Positions 25,085-35,500 of a stretch of DNA of 64,000 nt are shown piece after piece. The position numbers and the translations under genes were made by a program. Origin of the DNA: Cohnella fermenti (lineage in GTDB: Bacteria > Bacillota > Bacilli > Paenibacillales > Paenibacillaceae); assembly GCF_004801405.1 (NCBI RefSeq), contig NZ_SSOB01000029.1, positions 1-64,000 of the forward strand. Reading direction: 5' to 3'. Every line of letters starts with the position of its first letter. Position 1 is the stretch's first letter. Below the pieces are notes generated by a model. The model was not told the origin of the DNA, did no database searches, and saw nothing but the letters and a program-made list of their open reading frames with translations.

Positions 25085-27352
25085 ATGAAGAAAATCCCGA
25101 TGAAGATGCAGCTCGCGCTTATTCTGTTCTTCGTCATGGCGATTCCGATCGCCATTCTGACGTGGTACAGCGCCGCGCAGATCGTACACAATTCGGAGAA
25201 AGCCGTCGCGGAATCGTCGATCGCCGGGATGAACGCGAATCGCAGGCTGAACGAGAACGCCTTGAGCAATATGGCTCAGGACGCCGTTCGTCTCGGCTCG
25301 ACAAGCGTCTTCGATCGAATCCGCGCTTACGAGACGTATGCCGAATTGAACTCGAACTACAATTTTATCAGCAACGCGCAGACGGTTTATAATGAATTGG
25401 TGAATCTCAATCATCGCGTGGACGGCGTGAAGTCTTCCTTCTTCCTGCTCGAGGGCGCGAACTACGTCGTCTCAAGCGATAAAGGCATTACACCGCTCGA
25501 GCGGTACGAGGACGTCTCCTGGATTGAGAAGGCGCTCGAGAACAGAAGAGGAATCAGCGGCGTTGTGTACCCTCGCAAGCTGGAATCGGGAGTTACTGTT
25601 ATCTCCTATGTGCTGCCGCTTAACCGCCTGTCCACGACGACGCGCGGCACGATCGTTGTCAATCTGCTCGAGAGCCAGATCGGCGGCTACCTGCAATCGA
25701 CAGGGCATGGGGAGGAGAGCTACCTCTTGCTCGATTCGCAGGGCACGATTATCTCGATGAACGACAAGAGCCTGCTGCTCACCGACGGAAGCAAGCTTCC
25801 GTATATGAAGGAAGTGCTGACCAGCGAGTCGAATCAAGGCCATGCTTTCCACGAGGTGAACGGCAAGCGGCTTCTGTACACCTGGTCCCGCACCCCGTTG
25901 TACGGCTGGTGGACCGTGCAGATCTATTCCGTCGACGAGTTGATGACCAAGACGTATCTGCTGCAGCGGAGCATCCTCGTGATCACGCTTATCATCGTGT
26001 TCGCAGGCACGGTGCTTGCCGTTTCCCTCGCCACATGGCTCTCCAAGCCGCTGCGGGAGCTGGTCCGGGCGATTCGCACGCACGGCAATCTCGGCGAGGC
26101 GAACAAGAACGAGCTTGTCTTCCTCGACGCCGCCTTCCGGCGAATGCAGGAGGAGGAAGAGGGGCTGCACCAGCTCCTCAAGGAGCGGGAGCGGGATACC
26201 CGCAACCTCGCGGCGAACAACCTGCTGCGGGGCGAAGTGAACGGACAGGCGGAGGAATTGTTCCCGGACCCCTGTTCCCAAGTGTTCGTTGTCTCGATCG
26301 ACCGCTACCGCCGCTATGTAAGCAAGAACAACCCGGAGACGAGAAGCTACCACCGTTATTTGCTGACAACGCTGTGCGAGAACTCTTTTCCCGAAGGCAT
26401 GCATGTGCGTTGTGTCTACCAGGGAGAAGGAACGTTCGCGGTGCTGATCAACTACGAGGAATCGGAAGAGGAGCGGGAGGGCATCCAGGAGGCGCTGATC
26501 CGCGTCCGGGACGGCGTTCTCGAGCTGATCGGCCACTCCGTGACCATCGGGGTGAGCCGTCCGGCCGACTCGATCGATCAGGTGCCCGAGAAGTTCACCG
26601 AAGCGACGGAAGCGCTTAAGCATCGGATGATCCGCGGCAGCGGCTGCATTCTGTATTGGGAGCCGGAATCGGAGCGCAGCAAGAAGTACATGTATCCGGC
26701 CAACAGCGAACGGCGGATCGTCAACTTCCTCGAATCCGGCGATCTCGACAGCATCCTGAAGGAGCTTGACGTGATCGGGCAAGACATTCGCGCCGTCGAG
26801 CCGATCTCCTACGACAACATTCTGTTCGTCTACAATCAGTTGGTCGGCGTGACAATCAAGCATCTGAGGGAGAACAATATCAGCACGTCCCGCATCTTCG
26901 CGGGAAGAGGCAACGTCTACTCGGCCATCGCCTCGATCGATACGCTCGATGAGCTTGAGAAGTACCTGAAGGAATTCTTCGGCGAGATCGTTCAGTACTT
27001 GTCCCGCAGCACGTCCGACGCCAACCCGAACCACGGGGAGAGAATCATTCGCTATCTGGACGATAATTATCGCAAGGAGATCGTCTTCGAGGACATGGCC
27101 AAGGAGATCGGCATCAGCTACTCGTATATGCGCAAGATCGTTTACGATCTGACGGGCAAGAGTTTGATCGATTACACGAATATGCTGCGAATCGAGAAGG
27201 CGAAGGAGCTGCTGCTCGAATCGGAGCTGACGATCGCCCAGATCGCAACCGAGGTCGGCTATTACAATGTTCAGAGCTTCAACCGGTTCTTCCGCAAATT
27301 CGAAGGCATGCCTCCGAGCAGCTACAAAGCTTCCAAGGCCCGCACCTCTTGA
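25085..27352 (+). CDS. YesS-like transmembrane AraC regulator
   Basis: The 755-residue protein has a membrane segment at ~12-32, an extracellular Cache-like domain (~35-295), a second membrane segment (~300-322), a HAMP-like linker, a central cytoplasmic region (~390-630) and a C-terminal AraC double HTH (~655-752, with FEDMAKEIGISYSYMRKIVYDLTG and ATEVGYYNVQSFNRFFRKF). It has no kinase or receiver domain, so it is a one-component membrane regulator. Length and plan match B. subtilis YesS, which is encoded in a rhamnogalacturonan gene cluster. It precedes an importer, GH105 hydrolase and lyase, which are its likely targets. Confidence 0.9.
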   Translation: MKKIPMKMQLALILFFVMAIPIAILTWYSAAQIVHNSEKAVAESSIAGMNANRRLNENALSNMAQDAVRLGSTSVFDRIRAYETYAELNSNYNFISNAQTVYNELVNLNHRVDGVKSSFFLLEGANYVVSSDKGITPLERYEDVSWIEKALENRRGISGVVYPRKLESGVTVISYVLPLNRLSTTTRGTIVVNLLESQIGGYLQSTGHGEESYLLLDSQGTIISMNDKSLLLTDGSKLPYMKEVLTSESNQGHAFHEVNGKRLLYTWSRTPLYGWWTVQIYSVDELMTKTYLLQRSILVITLIIVFAGTVLAVSLATWLSKPLRELVRAIRTHGNLGEANKNELVFLDAAFRRMQEEEEGLHQLLKERERDTRNLAANNLLRGEVNGQAEELFPDPCSQVFVVSIDRYRRYVSKNNPETRSYHRYLLTTLCENSFPEGMHVRCVYQGEGTFAVLINYEESEEEREGIQEALIRVRDGVLELIGHSVTIGVSRPADSIDQVPEKFTEATEALKHRMIRGSGCILYWEPESERSKKYMYPANSERRIVNFLESGDLDSILKELDVIGQDIRAVEPISYDNILFVYNQLVGVTIKHLRENNISTSRIFAGRGNVYSAIASIDTLDELEKYLKEFFGEIVQYLSRSTSDANPNHGERIIRYLDDNYRKEIVFEDMAKEIGISYSYMRKIVYDLTGKSLIDYTNMLRIEKAKELLLESELTIAQIATEVGYYNVQSFNRFFRKFEGMPPSSYKASKARTS

Positions 27353-27357
27353 TGAGA

Positions 27358-27405
27358 ATGAAGCCGTCAGGCGGATCGATGACGATCCCCGGCGGCTTCA
27401 TTTTT
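27358..27405 (+). terminator. Terminator after the YesS-like gene
   Basis: ATGAAGCCG (27358-27366) pairs with CGGCTTCAT (27393-27401), followed by TTTTTG. Confidence 0.75.
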
Positions 27406-27596
27406 GCTTCTATGCATCACATTTGATCATACGGCAGCGGAGGAACCGCATAAGATCGGGCTTTGTATCAAATCTGAACGGCATGATCAATACTCAAGAT
27501 TTACGATTTCGAAATGTAAGGGTTATCATGAAATCACCTCGCCGATGGGCAGAGCATCGCAAGGCGGAGGAAGTCATCCTGCAAGGAGGTGAGAAT

Positions 27597-28571
27597 GTGA
27601 AGGTTGAGAGCGCTTCAGTTTCGGCTTCGCAAAATGTAATCGCTTCAGATCCTAAACGCAAGAAAAACATGGGGATGACGTTTTATCTCCGAAGAGACTG
27701 GCAGCTCTATTTGCTTCTAATGGTTCCGCTGGCGTTTGTCCTGGTGTTCAAGTACGGTCCGATGTCCGGGCTCATGCTGGCCTTTAAGGATTACAAGATC
27801 GCCAAGGGGTTCTGGGGAAGCGAATGGGTCGGCTTCGAGGTATTCCAGCAGATCTTCGCCAAGCCTGACTTCACAAGAGCGGTGCGGAATACGCTGCTGC
27901 TCAATGTTCTTGATCTGATCTTCAGCTTCACGATGCCGATTGTGCTCGCGTTGCTGCTCAACGAGGTCAAGAGCGTTCGGTTCAAGAAGATCAATCAGAC
28001 GCTTCTGTATCTGCCGCACTTCCTGTCGTGGGTCATCATCGGAGCGCTTGCCTATCAGTTGCTCAGCGAAGGCAGCGGCGTCGTCAACAACGTCATCGAG
28101 ATGCTTGGAGGCACGCGGATTCCGTTCCTGCAGGAAGACAACAACTGGCTGATCAGTTATCTGGCCATCGGGGTCTGGCAGAGCATGGGCTGGGGAACGA
28201 TCATCTATCTGGCGTCGATCAGCAGCATCAATCCCGATCTGTACGAAGCGGCCACCGTGGACGGGGCGGGCAGATGGAGGAAGGCGTGGAACGTCACGCT
28301 TCCGTCGATCCGCGTCACCATCGTCACCTTGCTGATCATGAACCTCGGCAAGATCATGGAGGGTTCGTTCGAGCGAATCTACGCCTTGCAGAATAAGGCG
28401 ACAACGGAGTTCACGACAACGATTCCGGTGCTCGTGTACCGTTGGGGGATCGAGAGCGGCAACTTCAGCCGCGCGACTGCGCTAGGCTTGTTCCAGGCCG
28501 TTATCGGTGTGGTGCTCGTACTGGCGGCGGACCGGATCGCCAAGAAGCTCGGCGAAGACGGATTGATCTAA
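27597..28571 (+). CDS. ABC transporter permease, LplB/YteP type (importer B)
   Basis: The 324-residue permease has six membrane segments beginning at LYLLLMVPLAFVLVFKYGPM and the EAA loop PDLYEAATVDGAGRWRKAWNVTLP. GTG 27597 is chosen because AAGGAGGTGA lies just upstream at seven bases; the frame is open far upstream but without a start signal. It is the first gene of an importer placed between a YesS-like regulator and GH105/PL11 enzymes, so the substrate is probably an unsaturated rhamnogalacturonan oligosaccharide, as for YtePQ/YtcQ-type importers. Confidence 0.9.
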   Translation: MKVESASVSASQNVIASDPKRKKNMGMTFYLRRDWQLYLLLMVPLAFVLVFKYGPMSGLMLAFKDYKIAKGFWGSEWVGFEVFQQIFAKPDFTRAVRNTLLLNVLDLIFSFTMPIVLALLLNEVKSVRFKKINQTLLYLPHFLSWVIIGALAYQLLSEGSGVVNNVIEMLGGTRIPFLQEDNNWLISYLAIGVWQSMGWGTIIYLASISSINPDLYEAATVDGAGRWRKAWNVTLPSIRVTIVTLLIMNLGKIMEGSFERIYALQNKATTEFTTTIPVLVYRWGIESGNFSRATALGLFQAVIGVVLVLAADRIAKKLGEDGLI

Positions 28572-28584
28572 GAGGAGGGGAACC

Positions 28585-29484
28585 ATGAAAGCATCTGTCG
28601 GCACGCTTGCCGCAACCAGTCGTAAGCGCTTTGATTCCTGGGACGTGCTGATTCACCTCCTTCTGATCATTGCCTCGCTGGCTTGTCTGTTGCCATTCGT
28701 CCATGTCGCGGCCAAGTCGTTCAGCGAAGACGCCTACGTCATCGCGAACAAGGTTATTCTCTGGCCGGAAGGCTTCACGATTGAAGCTTATAAGAAGGTA
28801 TTCGCCGACGCGAGCATCCTGCGATCGCTGTATGTGTCGGTTGTCGTTACGGTGCTGTTCACGATCATCGGCATGCTTCTGACGATCTTCGCCGCGTATC
28901 CGCTGTCGCGCAAGACGCTTAAGGGAAGGCGAGTCCTGACATTTATCTTCCTGTTCACCCTGTACTTCCATGGGGGCATCATCCCCGATTACATGCTCAT
29001 CAATAACCTGGGCATGCTCGATACGATATGGTCCCTCGTATTTCCGCTTGCCTTCAGCGCATTCAACCTGCTCATTATGAAGACCGCGCTGACAAGCAGT
29101 ATTCCCGACAGTCTGGAAGAGTCGGCCCGAATCGACGGTGCGGGACACTTCCGAATTCTGTGGAGCATCGTTCTGCCGCTGTCGAAGCCGATTATCGCGA
29201 CGCTGTCGCTCTTCTACGCGGTCGGCCGTTGGAACACCTACCAAGACGCGCTGTTCTACATCAAGCAGAACGTCGACATGAGGCCGCTTCAACTCAAGCT
29301 GTATTATCTGGTCATCCAGGCAAGCGAGAGCTTCCAACTGGAGGCGACCAATGTGCAACTGAGCAATCCGGAGGTTCTGAAGGCATCCTGCGTCGTGTTC
29401 GCGACGCTGCCGATTCTGTGCATCTACCCGTTCGTTCAGAAGTACTTCGTTCAAGGCGTTATGCTTGGAGCCGTCAAAGAGTAA
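28585..29484 (+). CDS. ABC transporter permease, YtcP type (importer B)
   Basis: The 299-residue MalG-like permease has six hydrophobic segments, EAA loop DSLEESARIDGAGHFRILWSIVLP and the standard C-terminus YFVQGVMLGAVKE. It lies 13 nt after the LplB-type permease with AGGAGGGG as ribosome binding site. Confidence 0.9.
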   Translation: MKASVGTLAATSRKRFDSWDVLIHLLLIIASLACLLPFVHVAAKSFSEDAYVIANKVILWPEGFTIEAYKKVFADASILRSLYVSVVVTVLFTIIGMLLTIFAAYPLSRKTLKGRRVLTFIFLFTLYFHGGIIPDYMLINNLGMLDTIWSLVFPLAFSAFNLLIMKTALTSSIPDSLEESARIDGAGHFRILWSIVLPLSKPIIATLSLFYAVGRWNTYQDALFYIKQNVDMRPLQLKLYYLVIQASESFQLEATNVQLSNPEVLKASCVVFATLPILCIYPFVQKYFVQGVMLGAVKE

Positions 29485-29524
29485 TTCGCGAATTCGACTA
29501 TTCTTAATTGGGGGAGTTAACACG

Positions 29525-31186
29525 ATGAGCACAAAGAGAATCGCCACGGGGCTGCTTGCCGCCGCCGTCAGCTTCACTGTTCTGAGCGCATGCTCAAGCA
29601 ACAATAACAACAACACGGCCAGCCCGAGCACGTCGCCTTCCGCAAGCAACTCGGCCAGCACCGCGCCTTCTGAGAGCGCTTCTGCAGGCAAGTACGCCGA
29701 TTACTCCAATGGCTTCCCGGAGAAGGTTACGCTGGAGATTCCGGTCTACGAGCGCGCCTTCGAAGGCTGGAACGTATCCGACAACTATTACACCAAGTGG
29801 GTGCAGAAGGAATTCGGCGACAAGTACAACATCCAGGTGAAGTTCGTGCCGATTACCCGAACGGCCGAAGTGCAGGATTATGAACAACTGCTCGCTTCCC
29901 ACAAGGCTCCGGACGTTATTTTCCACTATGACATGCCGCAAGCGCTTGCCTACTACGGGGAAGACGTCATGCAGGAGCTCGATTATGATGAGATCGCCAA
30001 CTATGCGCCGACTTACTGGAACAATCTGAAGTCGACGATTGAGCAGTACGGCACCGTTGACGGCAAGAAGGTATTCTTCTTCGCCGAGCGTCCGGTTGCC
30101 GACAACAATACGACGCTGATTCGCAAGGACTGGGTGGAGAAGGTCGGCATGAAGGTGGAGGATCTGACCTCGCTCGAGAAGACGAACGAGATGCTTGTCA
30201 AGTGGCAGGAAGCCGGACTCGGCACTCTCGGCGGCTCGCTGCTGCAGAACAGCTATGTGTACAGCTATCCCTTCCGCGAATGGCCGACGGACGCGAAGGA
30301 ACGCGCTCTGTACTCCGACCTCAGCGTCGCCGATCTGACGAGCAAGTGGACGGAGGACTACCTGCGCAACCTGAATTACGAGTACAACAACGGCCTCATC
30401 GACAAGGAATTCTATCTGCGCAATGACGAAGGCAAGATCAAGGCCGAGTTCGTCGCCGGCAAGACAGGAACGTTCAACACTTACCTGACGAGCGGGGCTG
30501 ACGTATTCGCAGCGACGCTGGCGAACAATCCGACCGCCGAATTCGCTATCCTGCCTCCGAACGCTCTCGTTCCGGAAGGCAAGGCTCCGCAAGGCCGCGC
30601 CTACTGGCCGTTCGGTCTGATCATGGGCATCAACTACGAGTCGACAGCCGAAGAACGCGCTGCCGTCTGGATGTACCTCGAGTGGCTGAGCCAGCCGGAG
30701 AACCTGTTCTACTTCCAGAACGGTGTCGAAGGCCAGAACTATACGCTTGACGCTGAAGGCATTCCGGCCAAGGTTGCCGACTATGCAGGCGAATCCAAGC
30801 TGTCCAACAACAATAACAAGGACTACTGGGCGCTTGTTACCGAGATGGCGGAATTCGACACGCCGGAGAAGACCCGCACCGCCTTCCTGCGCACCTGGGC
30901 GCCTCCGGGATACGAATCCCTCGCGAACGACATGGTTAAGTACTACGACGAGACGGCACAATACCGCACGCCGGACGCGCTGTTCAGCGTTGTGCTCGAG
31001 AAGGTCAACGAATACAAGACCGATCTGAACGCTCTGTTCCAAGAGCTGTACGTGAAGATTGCGCTGGCGAAGGAAGCCGACTTCGACAAGGTGTACGCCG
31101 ATGCGGTCAAGACGTACCTTGACGCAGGCTACCAAGAGATTCTCGACGAGAAGCAGAAAGCGATCGACGCGGGCCAATTCAGCTAA
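29525..31186 (+). CDS. Extracellular solute-binding lipoprotein (importer B)
   Basis: The 553-residue lipoprotein has a signal peptide ending in LSAC (Cys ~22), an Asn/Ser/Thr-rich linker (to ~60) and a two-lobed YtcQ/LplA-type binding domain. ATG 29525 has GGGGGAG upstream. Expected to capture the pectic oligosaccharide released by the lyase encoded downstream. Confidence 0.9.
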   Translation: MSTKRIATGLLAAAVSFTVLSACSSNNNNNTASPSTSPSASNSASTAPSESASAGKYADYSNGFPEKVTLEIPVYERAFEGWNVSDNYYTKWVQKEFGDKYNIQVKFVPITRTAEVQDYEQLLASHKAPDVIFHYDMPQALAYYGEDVMQELDYDEIANYAPTYWNNLKSTIEQYGTVDGKKVFFFAERPVADNNTTLIRKDWVEKVGMKVEDLTSLEKTNEMLVKWQEAGLGTLGGSLLQNSYVYSYPFREWPTDAKERALYSDLSVADLTSKWTEDYLRNLNYEYNNGLIDKEFYLRNDEGKIKAEFVAGKTGTFNTYLTSGADVFAATLANNPTAEFAILPPNALVPEGKAPQGRAYWPFGLIMGINYESTAEERAAVWMYLEWLSQPENLFYFQNGVEGQNYTLDAEGIPAKVADYAGESKLSNNNNKDYWALVTEMAEFDTPEKTRTAFLRTWAPPGYESLANDMVKYYDETAQYRTPDALFSVVLEKVNEYKTDLNALFQELYVKIALAKEADFDKVYADAVKTYLDAGYQEILDEKQKAIDAGQFS

Positions 31187-31206
31187 AGATACGACATCAG
31201 TTCCGG

Positions 31207-31230
31207 GGCCCCTGCAAGATGCGGGGGCCT
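31207..31230 (+). terminator. Intercistronic hairpin after binding-protein gene B
   Basis: GGCCCCTGCA pairs with TGCGGGGGCC (one wobble) around a short loop. The T-tract is poor (CTTG), so it may stabilise mRNA or only attenuate read-through into the GH105 gene. Confidence 0.55.
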
Positions 31231-31252
31231 TGAATATGGAGGCTTGGAGGAT

Positions 31253-32296
31253 TTGAAGATCAACATGGAACCGGCTCGCTTGAAGGCGGCCATCGACGGC
31301 GTCGTTCAGTATACGTTCGGCATGGACCTCACCTGGGATTGGCCGGGCGGCGTCGCCTATTACGGCGTCAGCCGGGCGTTCGAAGTGACGGGAGAGCAGG
31401 CGTACCTGCAGCGCATGGCCGATTGGGTAGACGAATATCTGGAGGCAGGGCTTCCGGGCTGGACGGTCAACACGTGCGCGATGGGGCATATGCTGCTTAC
31501 GCTCTACGACCAGACGAACGAGCAGAAGTACTTGGACCTGATTGTCAGCAAAATCGATTATCTCGAGAACAAGGCGCTGCGATTCGGGGATCGGGTGCTT
31601 CAGCATACGGTATCGTCCAAGAACGACTTCCCGGAGCAGGCTTGGGCGGACACCCTCTTTATGGCCGCATACTTCATGCTGAGAGTCGGCATCAAGCTTG
31701 GCGAGAAGAGGCTGGTCGACGATGCGCTGAACCAGTACTTCTGGCACATCAACTATCTACAGGACGAGAACACGGGATTGTGGTATCACGGCTACAACAA
31801 TGTGAACAAGGATCACATGTCCGGCATCTATTGGGCGCGCGCCAACGCTTGGGCGGCGTACACGATGTCCCGGGCGGCGCGGATTCTGCCGGAAGCGTAT
31901 CTGTATCCGCCGATGATGCACATCTGGAGCTCGGTACGCGATCAGCTTGCCGCCGTCCGGAAGCTGCAGAAGGAAGACGGGCTGTGGGGCACGGTGCTTG
32001 ACTATCCGGCCGCATACGGCGAAGTGTCGGCCACGGCCGGAATCGCGGCGGCGATGATCACGCAGCACAATCCGCTGCACGCCAAGCATGTGCAGAAGGC
32101 GCTCGACGGCGTGCTGGCGAACATCGCGGACAACGGTCGCGTGATGAATGTGTCGGGCGGCACCGCGGTCATGAACAACATCGACGGCTACCTCGGCATC
32201 GACCGGAAGTGGGCCCAAGGCTGGGGACAAGGGCTGGCTCTGGCTCTTCTGACGTCGGCTTACGAGGTTGTGGGCGCGGGCGGTACGGAAGTGTAA
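31253..32296 (+). CDS. GH105 unsaturated rhamnogalacturonyl hydrolase (YteR-like)
   Basis: The 347-residue protein has the (alpha/alpha)6-barrel features of GH88/GH105: FPEQAWADTLFMAAYFMLR contains the catalytic-type Asp (~133), and GLWYHGYN, YWARANAWAAYTM and TAGIAAAMI are family blocks. It removes the unsaturated galacturonyl residue left by lyases, in the cytoplasm (no signal peptide). The start is ambiguous: TTG 31253 has GGAGG ten bases upstream, while TTG 31244 and ATG 31265 are in frame. It lies directly behind importer B and ahead of the lyase gene. Confidence 0.9.
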   Translation: MKINMEPARLKAAIDGVVQYTFGMDLTWDWPGGVAYYGVSRAFEVTGEQAYLQRMADWVDEYLEAGLPGWTVNTCAMGHMLLTLYDQTNEQKYLDLIVSKIDYLENKALRFGDRVLQHTVSSKNDFPEQAWADTLFMAAYFMLRVGIKLGEKRLVDDALNQYFWHINYLQDENTGLWYHGYNNVNKDHMSGIYWARANAWAAYTMSRAARILPEAYLYPPMMHIWSSVRDQLAAVRKLQKEDGLWGTVLDYPAAYGEVSATAGIAAAMITQHNPLHAKHVQKALDGVLANIADNGRVMNVSGGTAVMNNIDGYLGIDRKWAQGWGQGLALALLTSAYEVVGAGGTEV

Positions 32297-32485
32297 GCGG
32301 TTGGCGATATTGCATCGGTTGCCTGTCGGGCCTGGCTTGAGCTGTCCGGGGCAACGGAATGAGGGATGCTGCAGCAGGAGATCGGCAACCGTGAAGGGCG
32401 ATATATGTTCCGGGAAGGAGCGAACTCCCTTCCCGATGTCTCTTCCGGTTCGGATACGTGTTGAATTCCTTCTCTCCCTCCTATT

Positions 32486-32499
32486 TGTAAGCGATATCA
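32486..32499 (+). promoter_or_regulatory. cre-like site upstream of the lyase gene
   Basis: TGTAAGCGATATCA matches the catabolite-responsive element core. It lies 85 nt before the lyase start codon, in an A/T-rich leader. Confidence 0.65.
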
Positions 32500-32583
32500 A
32501 TAACTAATAAGTTCTTATTTACCTTTAATAGTTCAACAAGTAATAACAAATATAACCAAACTAGAAAGAGAGGCGGTTTGCTT

Positions 32584-35500
32584 ATGAACAAGAAATGGAG
32601 GAAAACAGGTTCACTGCTCGTTAGCGCAGCGATGTTGTTCTCGCTCGTTCTGCCGGCGGCGCCGGGGCAGTCTCAGAAGGCAAGTGCGGCGGAGGTCATC
32701 GAGAAGAAGTTCGACTTCGGCACAAGCACGAGTCCGGTTATGGAAGGCTACTTTCAGGTGACGGAAAGCACGCTCTATTCCGAGGCGTTGGGTTACGGAC
32801 TGGATCAGGCCGTTGCCTCGCGCAATCGCTCGGGCGGGACGGACCTGACGAACGACTTCGTTCTGGGAACCTCATACGGCTTCATGGTGGATCTTCCGAA
32901 CGGCGAGTATGACGTTAGAGTCGTTTCGGGGGATGTGACCGGATCCGGAACGACCAAGACGACCATCGTCCTCGAAGGGACCACAGCCGGCAGTATATCG
33001 GCCAAGACGGACGTAGCAGAGAACACCTACCGGACAACGGTTGCCGACGGCCAGTTGAACGTCGGAATCACCGGAACCGGCGCCGGCGGTTACCTGAATG
33101 CTCTTGAAGTCAAGACCGTTGTTCCCGAGCCGCCGGCGGCGCCGACCGGGCTTGCGGTCGACGGATACGGGGCTTCGCCCGTCTCCGTGTCTCTGACATG
33201 GGGCAGCGTAACGAATGCCGTGTACTATAATGTGTACCGCGCGGACGGCGACAGCGGAAGCTTCGCGCTCATCGGTTCACCGGCAACGGCTTCCTATTCG
33301 GATACGAATGTGGAAGCGGGGCTGTCGTATCAATACCAAGTGACCGCAACGAATGCATTGGGTCTCGAATCGGCTGCCAGCCCTGCCCTTGCGGCCGATG
33401 TTCCGGAGCCGTTCGAGAACCCTGACGACGCCGAAGCGCTTCCGGACGGCTTCCCGCTTAAGCTGGACTTCGGTCCGGGCGAAGTCGCGGGCGGCTACTT
33501 CGGCATCCAATCTCCGATCTTGTACACGGCTGCGCTTGGCTACGGCTTCACGAATCCGGGAGCCGTGCTGGCAGGGGACAGCGGAACGGGCGATGCCTTG
33601 AAGTCCGATTACCTGCTGCCTTCGGGAACCGACTTCAACCTTGATCTGCCGAACGGAGACTACTCCGTGACGGTGACGGCCGGCGACGCGACTTCCGCGA
33701 CCGAGACGGCGGTGTCCGTCGAGGGCATGACGGCGAGCAAGATAGCCTTGACGTCGAAGGCGGCAGGCGAATACCTGGAGCAGTCCTTCCAGATCGCTCT
33801 TATCGACGGCCAGCTCAACATCACGTTCTCCGGTTCGTCTCCGAAGATCAACGGACTTGTCATCGAGAAGCTTCCGGATCGTTCGGCAAGCGAGCTGCCG
33901 ACCGTCTATATCGCGGGCGACTCGACCGTCCAGACATATGATCCTTACTGGGAGCCGCAAGCGGGCTGGGGACAGATGATTCCCCGTTACTTCTCGAGCG
34001 ACATCTCGTTCAGCAACCAGGCGATCGGCGGCAGAAGCTCGAAGTCGTTTATTCTGGAAGGCCGTCTGGACAACATCCTGCGCGCGATCAAGCCGAATGA
34101 TTACTTCCTGATCCAATTCGGCCATAACGATGCGACGATTAGCGTTCCGGAACGTTATGCGTCCCCGGAGGATTACAAGGAATACCTGAAGACGTACATC
34201 AATGGCGCGCGTCAGCGCGGGGCGATTCCGATTCTAGTCACGCCGGTCGGTAGATTCGATTACAATACCGAATCCAAGCTGTTCAACGTCAGCTTCCCGG
34301 AATACGTGGCGAAGATGAAAGAACTTGCAAGCGAGATGGATGTCGATCTCGTCGACCTGAGCACGCTTAGCCGCGAGTATTACGACACGATCGGTCCGGA
34401 AGGAGCGCTCTCCGTCTTCCTGCACGTTCCTGCCGGCATCTATACGGCATTCCCGACAGGCTCGACGGACAACACGCACTTCCAGGAGTATGGAGCGATT
34501 CAGATCGCCCGGCTTCTGTCGGGAGGCATCAAGGAGCTTGATCTTCCGCTCGCCGACTATGTGGCGGACACCGAGCCGCCGGCCGAGGTTCCTTCCAAGC
34601 CGACCAACGTGCAGGCAGGCAGCGTCAGCAACGCCAGCGCAGTTCTCACCTGGGACGCGGTGGAAGGCGCGGATATTTACAAGGTGTACCGCAAGCTGAC
34701 GGGGGCGTCGGACTACTCATTGGTCGGCACGGCGACCGTGGCGACGATTACGATTCAAGGGATGGTGGAGGGCCAATCGTATGACGTCATCGTAACCGCG
34801 GTGAACGGCAAGGGCGAATCCGACTCCTCCGACGTCGTCGTCATCCAGACGAAGCAAGCGACGATGAAGTACGACTTCGGTCTCGCCGGAAGTCCGGTCA
34901 TGGCAGGGTACACGGAGGTGAATTTCTCGACGGTGTACACGCCGGAGATCGGGTACGGCATCGTCGATCCGACGGGGATGATCGGGCGCGACCGCGCGAC
35001 GGGCAGCGACCTGCTGCGCGACTGGCTCGGCTACTTCAATGTCGGTTGGCAGTTCAATGTCGATGTGCCGAACGGCTTGTATTCGGTTAAGCTGTATGTC
35101 GGCGATTATCTGGGCAGCGCCCGAACGGACGTAACGATCGAGGGCACGAGCTATGGCACGGTATCGGCCGGAAGCCAATCCATTACGGAGAAGAACATCT
35201 CCCAGGTATTCGTCGAAGACGGACAGATGAATTTCGTATTCGGAGGCTCGACCGGCATCGTGAACGGGTTGGAGATTACGCCGATCCTGATGGCGCCTGT
35301 CGGTCTTGAAGCGTCGAATCTGAACGCCGATCCGGATGCTCCTTCCGTCACGCTGGCCTGGACGGGAACGGAGGATGCGGCGAAGTACAATGTTTACCGC
35401 AGAGACAGCGGAGCGACCAGCTTCGAGCTGATCGGCAGCACGGTGACGACGACTTATGTCGATACTGCGGTCGATGTGGGCATGGAATACGATTATCAAG

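Noticed and set aside
27404..27592. 62-residue open frame before importer B
   Set aside because: It overlaps a terminator and the permease leader, and has no ribosome binding site or recognisable sequence.
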